From the NCBI RefSeq assembly GCF_017696075.1, contig NZ_JAAORI010000003.1, forward strand, positions 558,001 through 622,000: a stretch of DNA of 64,000 nt, given 5' to 3'. This document shows positions 25,795 to 34,976 of the stretch, piece after piece. A program made the position numbers and the translations under genes. Numbering within the stretch: the first letter of the stretch is position 1; every line of letters begins with the position of its first letter. A model generated the notes under the pieces. That model was not told where the DNA came from and searched no databases. It saw nothing but the letters and a program-made list of their open reading frames with translations. Origin of the DNA: Prochlorococcus marinus XMU1411. GTDB taxonomy: Bacteria; Cyanobacteriota; Cyanobacteriia; PCC-6307; Cyanobiaceae.

Positions 25795-28017
25795 ATGTTC
25801 ACATCATCTTCAATAATTGATAATCTTAATCAGTCAGAAGGGTTAGAATATAAAAAATTATGCAGATTATTAAAAATAACTAAGAAATCTGATAAGGATA
25901 AATTAGATATTGCTTTAACAGCTCTAGAAAAACTTGAAATAATTAATAAAAATGAAAATGATGAATATACCTGCATAAAAGATAGTGATCACCTTGTTGC
26001 CAGGATAAGATGTAGTAGCAAAGGCTATTGCTTTGCTGTGAGAGGAAAAGATAAAGAAGATATTTATATTAAAGAAAATCTACTTAATTATGCATGGAAT
26101 GGAGATAAAGTTTTAGTAAGGATAATAAAAGATGGTTATAGAAGAAGATCACCAGAAGGAATAGTTGATTGTATTCTTGAGAGATCAAATCAAATTCTTC
26201 TTTCTAAAGTTGAAATAATAAATAATAATGTATATGCAATCCCAATAGACGATAGGATCCTATCTAAAATTAAACTTCCAAAAGAGAATAAAAAATTTAC
26301 TTTCAAAGCAGAAAATAAAAATATAGTAAAAGTTGAGATTGATAGGTTTCCAATAGGTCAAGATGAAGGAATAGGCCATGTTATACAAGAACTAAACCTA
26401 AATAATAATGAGGAATATGATGCAGATTTTGTTTTATCCAAAAGCAATCTAGTCAAATCATACAATTTAAATCGTATTGAATCTAAAAAATTAGAAAAAA
26501 GGGAAAGGATAGACCTAACAGATAAAAACTCTTATCTATTCAAAAGCTGGAATTCTAATAATTCTCCGATGCTTCCAATGATTCAAATAGAGCAGGGGAA
26601 AAATAAAAGTACTAAATTATGGATACATACTAATAATCTTGCAGAAAGAGTAGATCTAAATAGTAAAAAATCTCTAGAAATATTATTTAATGGCTTCGAA
26701 TCATTACCCTTATTAAATGATTGGCAAAACTACCTTAGTGAAGCCATAAGAAATGATTCTGAATTTAAATTTGGTGAAAAGAATGAAGCAATTAGCATCT
26801 GTTTGCATTTAAATAGTGATAATAATATAACTGATTGGTCATTTCATCTTACTTTAGTAAAATGCTCTCTTATTGTTGAAAGTGACCATACTGACGCGCT
26901 TCTATCTAGAAAAAGTAAAACAAGAATAACCTCTCGGGTATTAAAACCTATAAAGGAATATATCGACGATTTAGATAAAATACTGGAAATTTCTTGTTCA
27001 TTCAGACAAAAACATCTTTTGAAGGGTAATGTTGAAATTCCTGGCCCACTCAATAATATAGAATTATTAGAAGAATTTTTTATTCACAATCCAGCTGATT
27101 ATTCAAAAGGATATTTTGCTTCATTAAATAAAGAAGATTGCCAAACTTACATTTCACCAATACTACACGAAGCTAATTTAATATGGTTCAAACATTCAAA
27201 TAAATATGGCTTAAAAAGCGCTGGATACATCTCAAAAGGAATAGATTACGTTAATGCAAATGAAATCATCAAATATTCAGAATTTATTGATAATGATATA
27301 GAGCTTAATGAAGATGGCAATTTGTCATTTAGTAAAGTAATTAAATTATGTGGGGATGATAATAAAAAAAGAATCTTACATAAACTTCTAGTTAATGAAT
27401 TTAAGGACAATGAAATAAGGTTGATTTCTAAAAATCCGGGTAATGACGAATCAAAACAATTATTTATTTCTCCATGGACAATTCCTGGATTTGACTTCAC
27501 TAATCTTATTAACCAGTATTGTATTTTTAATATGATAATAAATGGTAAGAAATCAAAGAAAAATAATATTAATGCAATCAATATATCGGAAAGTAATTCA
27601 TTAGAATTAGTAAATTGGGATATATTTAATTCAACAATTTCAAATAATTTAAATACATTATTTAATAATTTCGTAATAGAAAAACTTAATGAATTCAAGT
27701 ACAAAGTTAACCAATATAAATCTAATATGATAAATATAAAAAAAGTAAGAAAAGCAGAAAAACTACTAGGTAATATTTATAATGGGTTTATTTTATCAGT
27801 GCAATCATATGGTTTCTTTGTTGAGATATCAGAACTAAATGTAGAGGGTTTAGTACACGTAAGCACTCTTAATAATGATTGGTATGAATACAGGTCAAGG
27901 CAAAATCTATTGATTGGAAGAAAATCTAAAAAATCATATAAAGTTGGAGATGCAATAGAAGTAAAAATAATAAAAGTCGATATTCTTAAATATCAAATTG
28001 ATTTAGAATTAACATAA
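25795..28017 (+). CDS. RNase R/II-like protein with degenerate catalytic site
   Basis: A 740-residue protein with the RNase R layout: N-terminal helical and cold-shock-like region (about 60-220), RNB domain (about 235-590) and C-terminal S1 domain (about 655-740, NIYNGFILSVQSYGFFVEI). Where active enzymes carry the four-aspartate metal loop, this reads ERIDLTDKNSYLFKSW (about 237-252). The conserved SPLRRYxD arginines are also replaced (SPWTIPGFDF). The following WIHTNNLAERVDL aligns with the usual HIADVSHYV segment. It probably binds RNA without exonuclease activity, though relatives are often annotated as ribonuclease II. Confidence 0.8.
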   Translation: MFTSSSIIDNLNQSEGLEYKKLCRLLKITKKSDKDKLDIALTALEKLEIINKNENDEYTCIKDSDHLVARIRCSSKGYCFAVRGKDKEDIYIKENLLNYAWNGDKVLVRIIKDGYRRRSPEGIVDCILERSNQILLSKVEIINNNVYAIPIDDRILSKIKLPKENKKFTFKAENKNIVKVEIDRFPIGQDEGIGHVIQELNLNNNEEYDADFVLSKSNLVKSYNLNRIESKKLEKRERIDLTDKNSYLFKSWNSNNSPMLPMIQIEQGKNKSTKLWIHTNNLAERVDLNSKKSLEILFNGFESLPLLNDWQNYLSEAIRNDSEFKFGEKNEAISICLHLNSDNNITDWSFHLTLVKCSLIVESDHTDALLSRKSKTRITSRVLKPIKEYIDDLDKILEISCSFRQKHLLKGNVEIPGPLNNIELLEEFFIHNPADYSKGYFASLNKEDCQTYISPILHEANLIWFKHSNKYGLKSAGYISKGIDYVNANEIIKYSEFIDNDIELNEDGNLSFSKVIKLCGDDNKKRILHKLLVNEFKDNEIRLISKNPGNDESKQLFISPWTIPGFDFTNLINQYCIFNMIINGKKSKKNNINAINISESNSLELVNWDIFNSTISNNLNTLFNNFVIEKLNEFKYKVNQYKSNMINIKKVRKAEKLLGNIYNGFILSVQSYGFFVEISELNVEGLVHVSTLNNDWYEYRSRQNLLIGRKSKKSYKVGDAIEVKIIKVDILKYQIDLELT

Positions 28018-28083
28018 ATAAATTTTCATAAAATATATTATGGAAATATTAACCAAAAAAATTTAAGAAAACTTTTTATAATT

Positions 28084-28524
28084 ATGTTTAAGAAAAAATA
28101 TTTACTTTTAACTCTTTTTTTATTAATAATTTTTCAAATTTTATTATATATAAATAATAATCAGAAGACTTCATTTAGATACTTTAAATGGACCATCCAA
28201 GAAGTAAGTATAGGTAAATTAATCAGTATTTCGTTTTTTTCTGGTTTATTAGTAAACACTTTTTTGAATACAACTATTACTAGTACTAGTTTCAGAAAAA
28301 AAACTTTCGAAAATGTGGAAGATGATTTTGTATCTAATAATGAGGAAGAAATGGAACCAAACGTTGAGATGCCGCCACAAAGGGATATTAGAGAAGCCCA
28401 ACCAACAATTTCTGTTAATTACAGAGTAGTCAAAAATATGAATGATAATAATTTAAAAAAAGATCAAAGTTATTCAAATCAAGATATTAAAGATGACTGG
28501 GATAATGCTGATAATGATTGGTAG
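28084..28524 (+). CDS. Membrane protein with two N-terminal spans, unknown function
   Basis: A 146-residue protein. Two transmembrane segments (about 6-23 and 45-61) resemble the LapA/DUF1049 arrangement, followed by an acidic, Asn/Asp-rich soluble tail (EDDFVSNNEEEMEPN; DDWDNADNDW). The LapA likeness is weak and I do not assign it. It is upstream of a DUF2996 gene, 59 bases away, on the same strand. Confidence 0.65.
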   Translation: MFKKKYLLLTLFLLIIFQILLYINNNQKTSFRYFKWTIQEVSIGKLISISFFSGLLVNTFLNTTITSTSFRKKTFENVEDDFVSNNEEEMEPNVEMPPQRDIREAQPTISVNYRVVKNMNDNNLKKDQSYSNQDIKDDWDNADNDW

Positions 28525-28583
28525 AAAAATAAATTAATTAAAAAATGTTTTTTTAATTTATAATAGAAGAAATAGTTTTTTTT

Positions 28584-29150
28584 ATGGAAGAAAATTTAGA
28601 CAAAAATAATGAAGTAAATAAAGAAATATCTGACAACACTACTAAATCAAACTCTCATGAAATAAAAGAATCTAAATCAGAAAAAGTTATCAATATGGAT
28701 ATAAATAATGGTGATTCTGCTAATAAACTTGTTACAAAAAATGAAATTAATACTCCCGAAAAACCTATAACAAAACCCAAAAAGGAACTCCCAGTAGAGA
28801 AAAAGCCTTTTCAAGAATTTATTAACATACACCTAATTCCTTCACTTACTGAGGAAATTAATCAAAGAGGATTAGAAATTACCAATATTAACCTCACTAA
28901 CACAAATAGACCTATTGCTGGAGATAAATGTTGGGTAATAAATTGTGAAATTAAAGATACATGTAACTTTTGGTTATCCTTTGAGAAGGATGACATTAGT
29001 TCATTAAAAAGTATTTCTTTATCAAAACCTAATCAAAAACCAAGTATTATTGAATCTTTTCTTATTGACGAAAAAAGAATAACCCTAAAATTAATTATTT
29101 CAAGAGTACTTCAAAGATTGAACGGGCAAAAATTAATAGGAGTTAATTAG
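28584..29150 (+). CDS. DUF2996 family protein
   Basis: A 188-residue protein. The first ~75 residues are low-complexity and charged (Lys/Glu/Asn). Residues about 76-188 match DUF2996, a family known from cyanobacteria and plastids: KPFQEFINIHLIPSL, CWVINCEIKDTCNFWL, ESFLIDEKRITLKLII, and the C-terminal LQRLNGQKLIGVN. No function has been proven for the family. It precedes acsF by 80 bases. Confidence 0.84.
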   Translation: MEENLDKNNEVNKEISDNTTKSNSHEIKESKSEKVINMDINNGDSANKLVTKNEINTPEKPITKPKKELPVEKKPFQEFINIHLIPSLTEEINQRGLEITNINLTNTNRPIAGDKCWVINCEIKDTCNFWLSFEKDDISSLKSISLSKPNQKPSIIESFLIDEKRITLKLIISRVLQRLNGQKLIGVN

Positions 29151-29230
29151 AAAAACAATAACACCAAGTTAACTTTTCCCTCGAAAATACAAATCATAGT
29201 AAATAATAGTATTAATAAACCGAATAAAAA

Positions 29231-30403
29231 ATGGCTCAATCAACTGTTGAATCAAAAAATAAAAAAGATATTAATAATGGAAAGATACCAGCAAAAGAAA
29301 CAATTTTGTCCCCAAGATTCTATACAACAGACTTTGAGGCCATGGAAAATATGGATTTATCAATAAACGAGGAGGAATTGGAAGCTATATGTGAGGAATT
29401 TAGGAAAGATTACAATAGACATCATTTTGTACGAAATAGTGAATTTGAAGGGGCTGCAGAAAAATTAGATCCTGAGACAAGAGAGCTTTTTGTTGATTTT
29501 CTCGAGGGAAGTTGTACTTCAGAATTTTCAGGTTTTTTACTTTATAAGGAACTTAGTAAGAGAATTAAAGTTAAAAACCCTCTACTTGCTGAATGTTTTG
29601 CTCATATGGCCAGAGATGAAGCAAGACATGCAGGTTTTTTAAATAAATCCATGAGTGACTTTGGACTTCAGTTAGATTTAGGTTTTTTAACAGCCAATAA
29701 AGATTACACTTATTTCCCTCCAAGAAGTATTTTTTACGCTACTTATTTATCCGAAAAAATAGGTTATTGGAGATACATAGCAATTTATAGGCATCTCGAA
29801 AAGAACCCTGATAGCAAAATTTTTCCTCTATTTAATTACTTTGAAAATTGGTGTCAAGATGAAAATAGACATGGAGATTTCTTTGACGCATTAATGAAAG
29901 CACAGCCACGTACTGTTAAATCTTTAAGCCAAAAAATTACCATTGGCGGCTCTACTTTTACACACCCATTATTTGACTACTTCCATAGGTTTAGATATTT
30001 TTTGAATAATCATCCATTAACATCCAAGTTATGGTCTAGGTTCTTTCTATTAGCTGTATTTGCAACTATGTATGCAAGGGATTTGGGAATTAAAAAAGAT
30101 TTCTACAGTTCTTTAGGTTTAGATGCCAGAGATTACGACCAGTTTGTTATTAATAAAACAAATGAAACTGCAGCTAGAGTTTTCCCTGTAGTAATGAACG
30201 TTTATGATAAATCTTTTTATGGAAGATTAGATAAAATAGTAGATAATAATAAGGTTCTTTCCGATATTGCAAACAGTGATCGAAATAAAATATCTAAAAC
30301 TTTTAAAAAATTACCTAAATATTTATCAAACGGTTACCAGTTATTAAGACTATACTTATTAAAACCTCTTGATAGCAAAGATTTCCAACCTTCGATTAGA
30401 TAA
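29231..30403 (+). CDS. acsF: Mg-protoporphyrin IX monomethyl ester oxidative cyclase
   Basis: The membrane-associated diiron enzyme that closes the isocyclic ring of chlorophyll using oxygen. At 390 residues it has the AcsF/CHL27 length. Iron-ligand motifs are visible: [20 protein letters not shown] (Glu ligand), [10 protein letters not shown] (ExxH) and [13 protein letters not shown] (second ExxH). [13 protein letters not shown] near the N-terminus is also typical. It works downstream of the ChlH-containing Mg-chelatase also encoded here. Confidence 0.97.
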   Translation: MAQSTVESKNKKDINNGKIPAKETILSPRFYTTDFEAMENMDLSINEEELEAICEEFRKDYNRHHFVRNSEFEGAAEKLDPETRELFVDFLEGSCTSEFSGFLLYKELSKRIKVKNPLLAECFAHMARDEARHAGFLNKSMSDFGLQLDLGFLTANKDYTYFPPRSIFYATYLSEKIGYWRYIAIYRHLEKNPDSKIFPLFNYFENWCQDENRHGDFFDALMKAQPRTVKSLSQKITIGGSTFTHPLFDYFHRFRYFLNNHPLTSKLWSRFFLLAVFATMYARDLGIKKDFYSSLGLDARDYDQFVINKTNETAARVFPVVMNVYDKSFYGRLDKIVDNNKVLSDIANSDRNKISKTFKKLPKYLSNGYQLLRLYLLKPLDSKDFQPSIR

Positions 30404-30434
30404 TCTTGAATAAAGAGAAGATTTATAGACTCAT

Positions 30435-31856
30435 ATGTTTTCGTCACAAATCAAATCAAATGAAATCGTTTTTGGTAGTTGCAATAAAGATTTATTAGAA
30501 GAAATTATTTTCTACGGCATTGGACTTGGTGCTGATTTTGTAGAAATATTTATAGAGAATACTGACAACTCGAGCGTTTTAGCTGAAGAAGATTTTATTA
30601 CTAGTGTAAGTCCATCATTTGGAAGAGGTGCTGGCATTAGAATCTTCAAGGGACAAAAGGATGGATTTGTAAGTACAAATGATTTAACAAAGCATGGCTT
30701 GATGAGATCTGTATCTCAGGCTATTGAGATGTTAGACATAACAGACAACAAAAGAGAAGTATTTAACGGTTTAAATAAACATAGGGACTATAGTTTATCC
30801 AAGAAAAAATGGATTAATGAAGTCCCATCTATTCATGAGATAAGTGAAAAACTACTAGTTAGCACAAAGTCTTTAAAAAAAAATAATAAAATAATAACTA
30901 GAAAAGGAAGTTACTCAAGAAATCTTCAAGAAGTAATTATAGCCTCCAGCGACGGAACCTATGTCTCAGATATTAGATTGCATCAAACAGTTGGACTAAA
31001 CGTAATTGCTAGTGATGCCCAATATAGATCTAGTGGAAGTAGAAGATTTGGATCTTCAGGAATGCCTAATGAATTCAGATTATGGGATCACGAAAAAGCA
31101 GCTAATGATGTGTTTGAAAGTTCAATGAACATGTTGTACGCAGATTATGTTGATGCGGGACAAATGCCTGTCGTATTAGCTAATAAATTTGGTGGCGTTA
31201 TATTCCACGAAGCCTGCGGTCATTTACTTGAAACTACTCAAATAGAGAGAGGGACAACACCATTTGAGAATAAATTGGATGAAAAAATTGCACATGAATC
31301 TGTAACAGCAATAGACGAAGGAATTTCAGAAGGATCCTTTGGTTCATTATCAGTAGATGATGAAGGTATGGAACCCGAAAAATCAGTTCTTATAAAAGAT
31401 GGAATTTTAAAAAAATTTATATCCGACAGGGCAGGTGAATTAAGAACTGGCCATAAAAGAACAGGAAGTGGAAGAAGACAAAATTATTCTTTTGCTGCAG
31501 CCTCAAGAATGAGAAATACTTATATAGCTAAAGGAGAACACTCGAAAGAGGATTTAATCAATAGTATTAGTGATGGTCTTTACTGCAAATCAATGGGTGG
31601 TGGCAGTGTAGGTGCTACTGGACAATTTAATTTTGCGGTAGAAGAAGGATATCTTATTAAAAATGGAAAATTAACTAATCCAGTAAAGGGAGCAACTTTG
31701 ATTGGTGAGGCTAAAGAAGTTATGCCAAAAATATCAATGTGCGGAAATGACCTCGAATTAGCTCCTGGATTCTGTGGATCCATCAGTGGAAGTGTCAACG
31801 TAACTGTTGGTCAACCTCATATTAAGGTTGATTCAATCACTGTTGGCGGGAGATAG
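30435..31856 (+). CDS. tldD: TldD family metalloprotease subunit
   Basis: A 473-residue TldD. The zinc-binding HExxxH motif is present as FHEACGHLLE (about 258-267), with the later GFCGSISGSVNV segment conserved. TldD and its partner PmbA/TldE form a heterodimeric protease that trims unfolded or microcin-type peptides. It is followed 3 bases later by pmbA, then fmt, as a tight operon. Confidence 0.94.
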   Translation: MFSSQIKSNEIVFGSCNKDLLEEIIFYGIGLGADFVEIFIENTDNSSVLAEEDFITSVSPSFGRGAGIRIFKGQKDGFVSTNDLTKHGLMRSVSQAIEMLDITDNKREVFNGLNKHRDYSLSKKKWINEVPSIHEISEKLLVSTKSLKKNNKIITRKGSYSRNLQEVIIASSDGTYVSDIRLHQTVGLNVIASDAQYRSSGSRRFGSSGMPNEFRLWDHEKAANDVFESSMNMLYADYVDAGQMPVVLANKFGGVIFHEACGHLLETTQIERGTTPFENKLDEKIAHESVTAIDEGISEGSFGSLSVDDEGMEPEKSVLIKDGILKKFISDRAGELRTGHKRTGSGRRQNYSFAAASRMRNTYIAKGEHSKEDLINSISDGLYCKSMGGGSVGATGQFNFAVEEGYLIKNGKLTNPVKGATLIGEAKEVMPKISMCGNDLELAPGFCGSISGSVNVTVGQPHIKVDSITVGGR

Positions 31857-31859
31857 GAT

Positions 31860-33212
31860 ATGAATTCAAAAGAAATAACAACTCAAATCTCTGAAGCGGC
31901 AGATTCTCTAAATCTTAAAAAATGGGATTATGGTGCAAGCTTTTCTAATGATTATTCTGTGCAAGTAGATAAAGGTGAGGCTAAACAACTTAAGGCATCA
32001 CAAAAGCAAATTTTAACTATAAGAGTTTGGAACAAATCTAATTTAGTTGGTATTACAACAACTAGTGATATCAGTGAATCTGGTATTAAAAAAGCTCTAA
32101 ATCAAGCAAATATTGCATCTGATTTTGGCAACAAGAATGAAAGAACAGAATTCTCACCACTAGCCAAGGATCCTATTGATGTTCAGGACTCAAAAAAAAG
32201 AAATCCTGTTGGAATAAAAAAATTACTTACGCTTTTAAGAGATGCAGAAGTGAGACTATTAGAAAGCCATGAATCCATAAAATCTGTTCCTTATAATGGT
32301 CTATCTGAGAGTTTTTATGAGAGAGTTTATGCAAATAGTGATGGTGCCTTTCGGAGTTATACCAAAAGTCAAGCTGCACTTTATTTATATGCAAGAGCAG
32401 AAGAGAAAAATAAGAAACCTCGTAGCTCAGGCTCTGTAAAACTTGGATATGGAGTTGAAGATATAGATATAGGGTCGTGTATTAAAGAGGCTTCTAATAA
32501 AACAATTTCTCACTTAAATTATTCATCTATTAAAACTGATAAATATTTAATATGTTTTTCCCCAGAGTCTTTTTTAACGATAATTAATGCCTTTAGTTCA
32601 ATGTTTAATGCTAGAAGCATTTTAGATGGAATTAGCTTATCTAATAAAAATTCTATTGGAGAGAAACTATCTACAGAAGCACTTAATATTTATGATGATG
32701 GTCTTCACGAAGAGAATATTACTTCATCACCATTTGATGGAGAGGGAACTCCTACTAAAAGACTATGTTTAATTAACAAAGGGAGACTTGAAAATTTTAT
32801 ACATTCTGAATCAACTGCAAGAATATTTAAAACAATCCCAACAGGCCATGCTGGACTAGGGTCAAAAGTCTCAGTATCTCCTGATTGGATAGTAGTTGAG
32901 AAATCAGAGGAAAACTCAGATCTAAAAACATCATTAGATCACTCTACTTATGAGGGAGAATTTGTTTATATTGAAGAATTAAATGCAATCCATGCAGGTG
33001 TCAAAGCAAGTCAAGGTTCATTCTCTCTTCCATTTGATGGATGGCTCTATAAAAACGGTAAAAAAATCTCAATAGAATCTGCAACTGTAGCAGGTGATAT
33101 CAAATATCTTTTGAAAAATATAGTAAATATTGAATCAAATCAGGAAGTAACAACAAGTGGGATTTCTCCACATATATGGGTAAATAAATTATCAATAACT
33201 GGTGACGCGTGA
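31860..33212 (+). CDS. pmbA: PmbA/TldE protease partner subunit
   Basis: A 450-residue homologue of TldD that lacks the HExxxH zinc motif, as expected for the TldE/PmbA half of the heterodimer. Recognisable segments are SSPFDGEGTPTKR (about 292-304) and the C-terminal GDIKYLLKNI. Its 3' end overlaps the fmt start by 4 bases (GTGA type), indicating coupled translation. Confidence 0.93.
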   Translation: MNSKEITTQISEAADSLNLKKWDYGASFSNDYSVQVDKGEAKQLKASQKQILTIRVWNKSNLVGITTTSDISESGIKKALNQANIASDFGNKNERTEFSPLAKDPIDVQDSKKRNPVGIKKLLTLLRDAEVRLLESHESIKSVPYNGLSESFYERVYANSDGAFRSYTKSQAALYLYARAEEKNKKPRSSGSVKLGYGVEDIDIGSCIKEASNKTISHLNYSSIKTDKYLICFSPESFLTIINAFSSMFNARSILDGISLSNKNSIGEKLSTEALNIYDDGLHEENITSSPFDGEGTPTKRLCLINKGRLENFIHSESTARIFKTIPTGHAGLGSKVSVSPDWIVVEKSEENSDLKTSLDHSTYEGEFVYIEELNAIHAGVKASQGSFSLPFDGWLYKNGKKISIESATVAGDIKYLLKNIVNIESNQEVTTSGISPHIWVNKLSITGDA

Positions 33213-34252
33213 GAATTATATTCTGGGGAACACCTGAATATTCAATTGCGAGCCTTGATATTTTTATTAAATCTAAGCACGAGGTAATTGGAGTAGTTAG
33301 CCAACCCGATAAGAAAAGATCTAGGGGAAATAAATTAATATCCTCACCTGTTAAAAGCTTTGCGGAGCAAGAATCTATAAAAATTTATACTCCAGCAAAA
33401 ATCAGGGACAATATACATTTTATAAATGAACTTAAATCATTATCTTGTGATTTATTTATTGTTATAGCTTACGGGAAAATATTACCCAAAGAGATATTGG
33501 AAATCCCAAAATTTGGATGTTGGAATGCACATGCTTCATTACTTCCAAGATGGCGTGGTGCAGCCCCAATCCAATGGTCCTTAATAAAAGGCGATGAATT
33601 TACTGGTGTAGGAATTATGAAAATGAATGAGGGACTTGATACTGGCGACTTATTATTGGAAGAAAAAATTAAAATTGATAATGTTGATAATTTAAATACA
33701 CTATCGGAAAAACTTAGTATTTTATCTGCAAAATTATTTTTAAATGCTACATCACTACTCGAAGAAAATATTAATAAAAATACTAATTCTCAACTAACAA
33801 AACAAAATACCCTTGGAAGAGAAATTACTTACGCAAGAATGATTGAAAAATCAGACTTTAGAGTTGATTGGAATAATGAGGCAATTAAAATTTCTCAAAA
33901 AATAAAAGGGTTATACCCAAGAGCAAATACAACTTTTAGAGGTAAGAACCTAAAAATACTTAAAATCAAAGTCTTGAGTAGTGATGAAATTAAAAATAAA
34001 AAAGACCTTTTCACGAGCAATTATTCAAGACCAGGTATTATTCTTGCTGTAATAGAAAATGAAGGAATAATAATTTCAACTAAAACTGATCCGATTATCT
34101 TGTTAGAAGCAAAACTTGAAGGCAAAAACATTTCTAGCAAAAAGCAATTAATACAACAGTTAAAGCCATCAGTAGGTGAATATCTCTCAGATCAAGTTTT
34201 AGATTCTTTTTTAGAGAATCCCCAAGTGAAGGCAAAAAGAATCAAAAAATAA
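33209..34252 (+). CDS. fmt: Methionyl-tRNA formyltransferase
   Basis: Formylates Met on the initiator tRNA using 10-formyltetrahydrofolate. At 347 residues it is slightly long for the family. The start is GTG at 33209, within the end of pmbA. Catalytic and folate motifs are intact: WGTPEYSIASL at the N-terminus, the NAHASLLPRWRGAAPIQW loop (about 109-126) and MKMNEGLDTGDLL. The C-terminal domain follows. The last 61 bases overlap, antisense, the 3' end of the terC gene. Confidence 0.96.
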   Translation: MRIIFWGTPEYSIASLDIFIKSKHEVIGVVSQPDKKRSRGNKLISSPVKSFAEQESIKIYTPAKIRDNIHFINELKSLSCDLFIVIAYGKILPKEILEIPKFGCWNAHASLLPRWRGAAPIQWSLIKGDEFTGVGIMKMNEGLDTGDLLLEEKIKIDNVDNLNTLSEKLSILSAKLFLNATSLLEENINKNTNSQLTKQNTLGREITYARMIEKSDFRVDWNNEAIKISQKIKGLYPRANTTFRGKNLKILKIKVLSSDEIKNKKDLFTSNYSRPGIILAVIENEGIIISTKTDPIILLEAKLEGKNISSKKQLIQQLKPSVGEYLSDQVLDSFLENPQVKAKRIKK

Positions 34253-34905
34253 AAATAATAGTCTGGAAGAATAGATTCTTTAATTAATGTATTTAGTAAA
34301 AGTTTAATCCCAACTATTAAAATTGCTACGTAACCGGCCGTTTCTAATCTAGAAAATATATCCAGAAGTTTTAGAAAAATCCCCGATGTAAATCTTAAGG
34401 CTAATACTCCAATCACTGCTCCAAATATTATTAATATGTATTGATCGCTAATAGCTACTGCAGTAGTGATGCTGTCTATGGAAAAAGCAAAATCAGTAAT
34501 TGAAAGAAGCGCTACAACCCTTAAGAACCTAAAATTATTTTTTTTATTATCTGTCCCATTTTCAGCGTTTTCTATATCTGAATTTAAAAAAACATTAGAG
34601 AAGAATAAGTATATTAAATAAAAACCAGCAAAAACTCTAATAATAATAAACTTTAGAAGAACATTAGATAATATGATGAGAATAATTCTAAATAATAAAG
34701 ATATTGTTATGCCAATATTTAAGGCTCTTGACCTTAATTCTGAACTGTCGAGGGATTTAGTAAGAGAAGCTAGTGCGACTGCATTATCTGCCGATAATAA
34801 TAATTCTAGAGCAATTAATATTGGTAAAAGTGTAAAAATTTCGTACCAACTGTCTACCTGATCTAGTGTGGGTATAAAAGAATTTATTGCGGCTGAATCC
34901 ATCAA
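34192..34905 (-). CDS. TerC family integral membrane protein
   Basis: A 237-residue protein with about seven transmembrane segments. TerC signatures are LELLLSADNAVALASLT (about 33-49) and a second acidic pair in ITDFAFSIDSITTAVAIS (about 135-152). These conserved aspartates suggest metal handling. Family members export Mn2+ in bacteria or assist thylakoid membrane insertion in plants. Its end converges with, and overlaps, fmt by 61 bases. Divergent from mfd. Confidence 0.87.
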   Translation of the reverse strand: MMDSAAINSFIPTLDQVDSWYEIFTLLPILIALELLLSADNAVALASLTKSLDSSELRSRALNIGITISLLFRIILIILSNVLLKFIIIRVFAGFYLIYLFFSNVFLNSDIENAENGTDNKKNNFRFLRVVALLSITDFAFSIDSITTAVAISDQYILIIFGAVIGVLALRFTSGIFLKLLDIFSRLETAGYVAILIVGIKLLLNTLIKESILPDYYFYFLILFAFTWGFSKKESKT

Positions 34906-34976
34906 ATATTATTCACAATCAGTATAAAATCTAATATAATGTATCGGATATTTGTAATCAAGATTGATAACTATAA

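Noticed and set aside
27246-27704. 152-codon reverse-strand frame
   Set aside because: Antisense to the RNase R-like gene with no independent support.
28535-28558. AT-only hairpin between the LapA-like and DUF2996 genes as a terminator
   Set aside because: The stem is made only of A-T pairs and the region is generally AT-rich, so it is not distinguishable from background.
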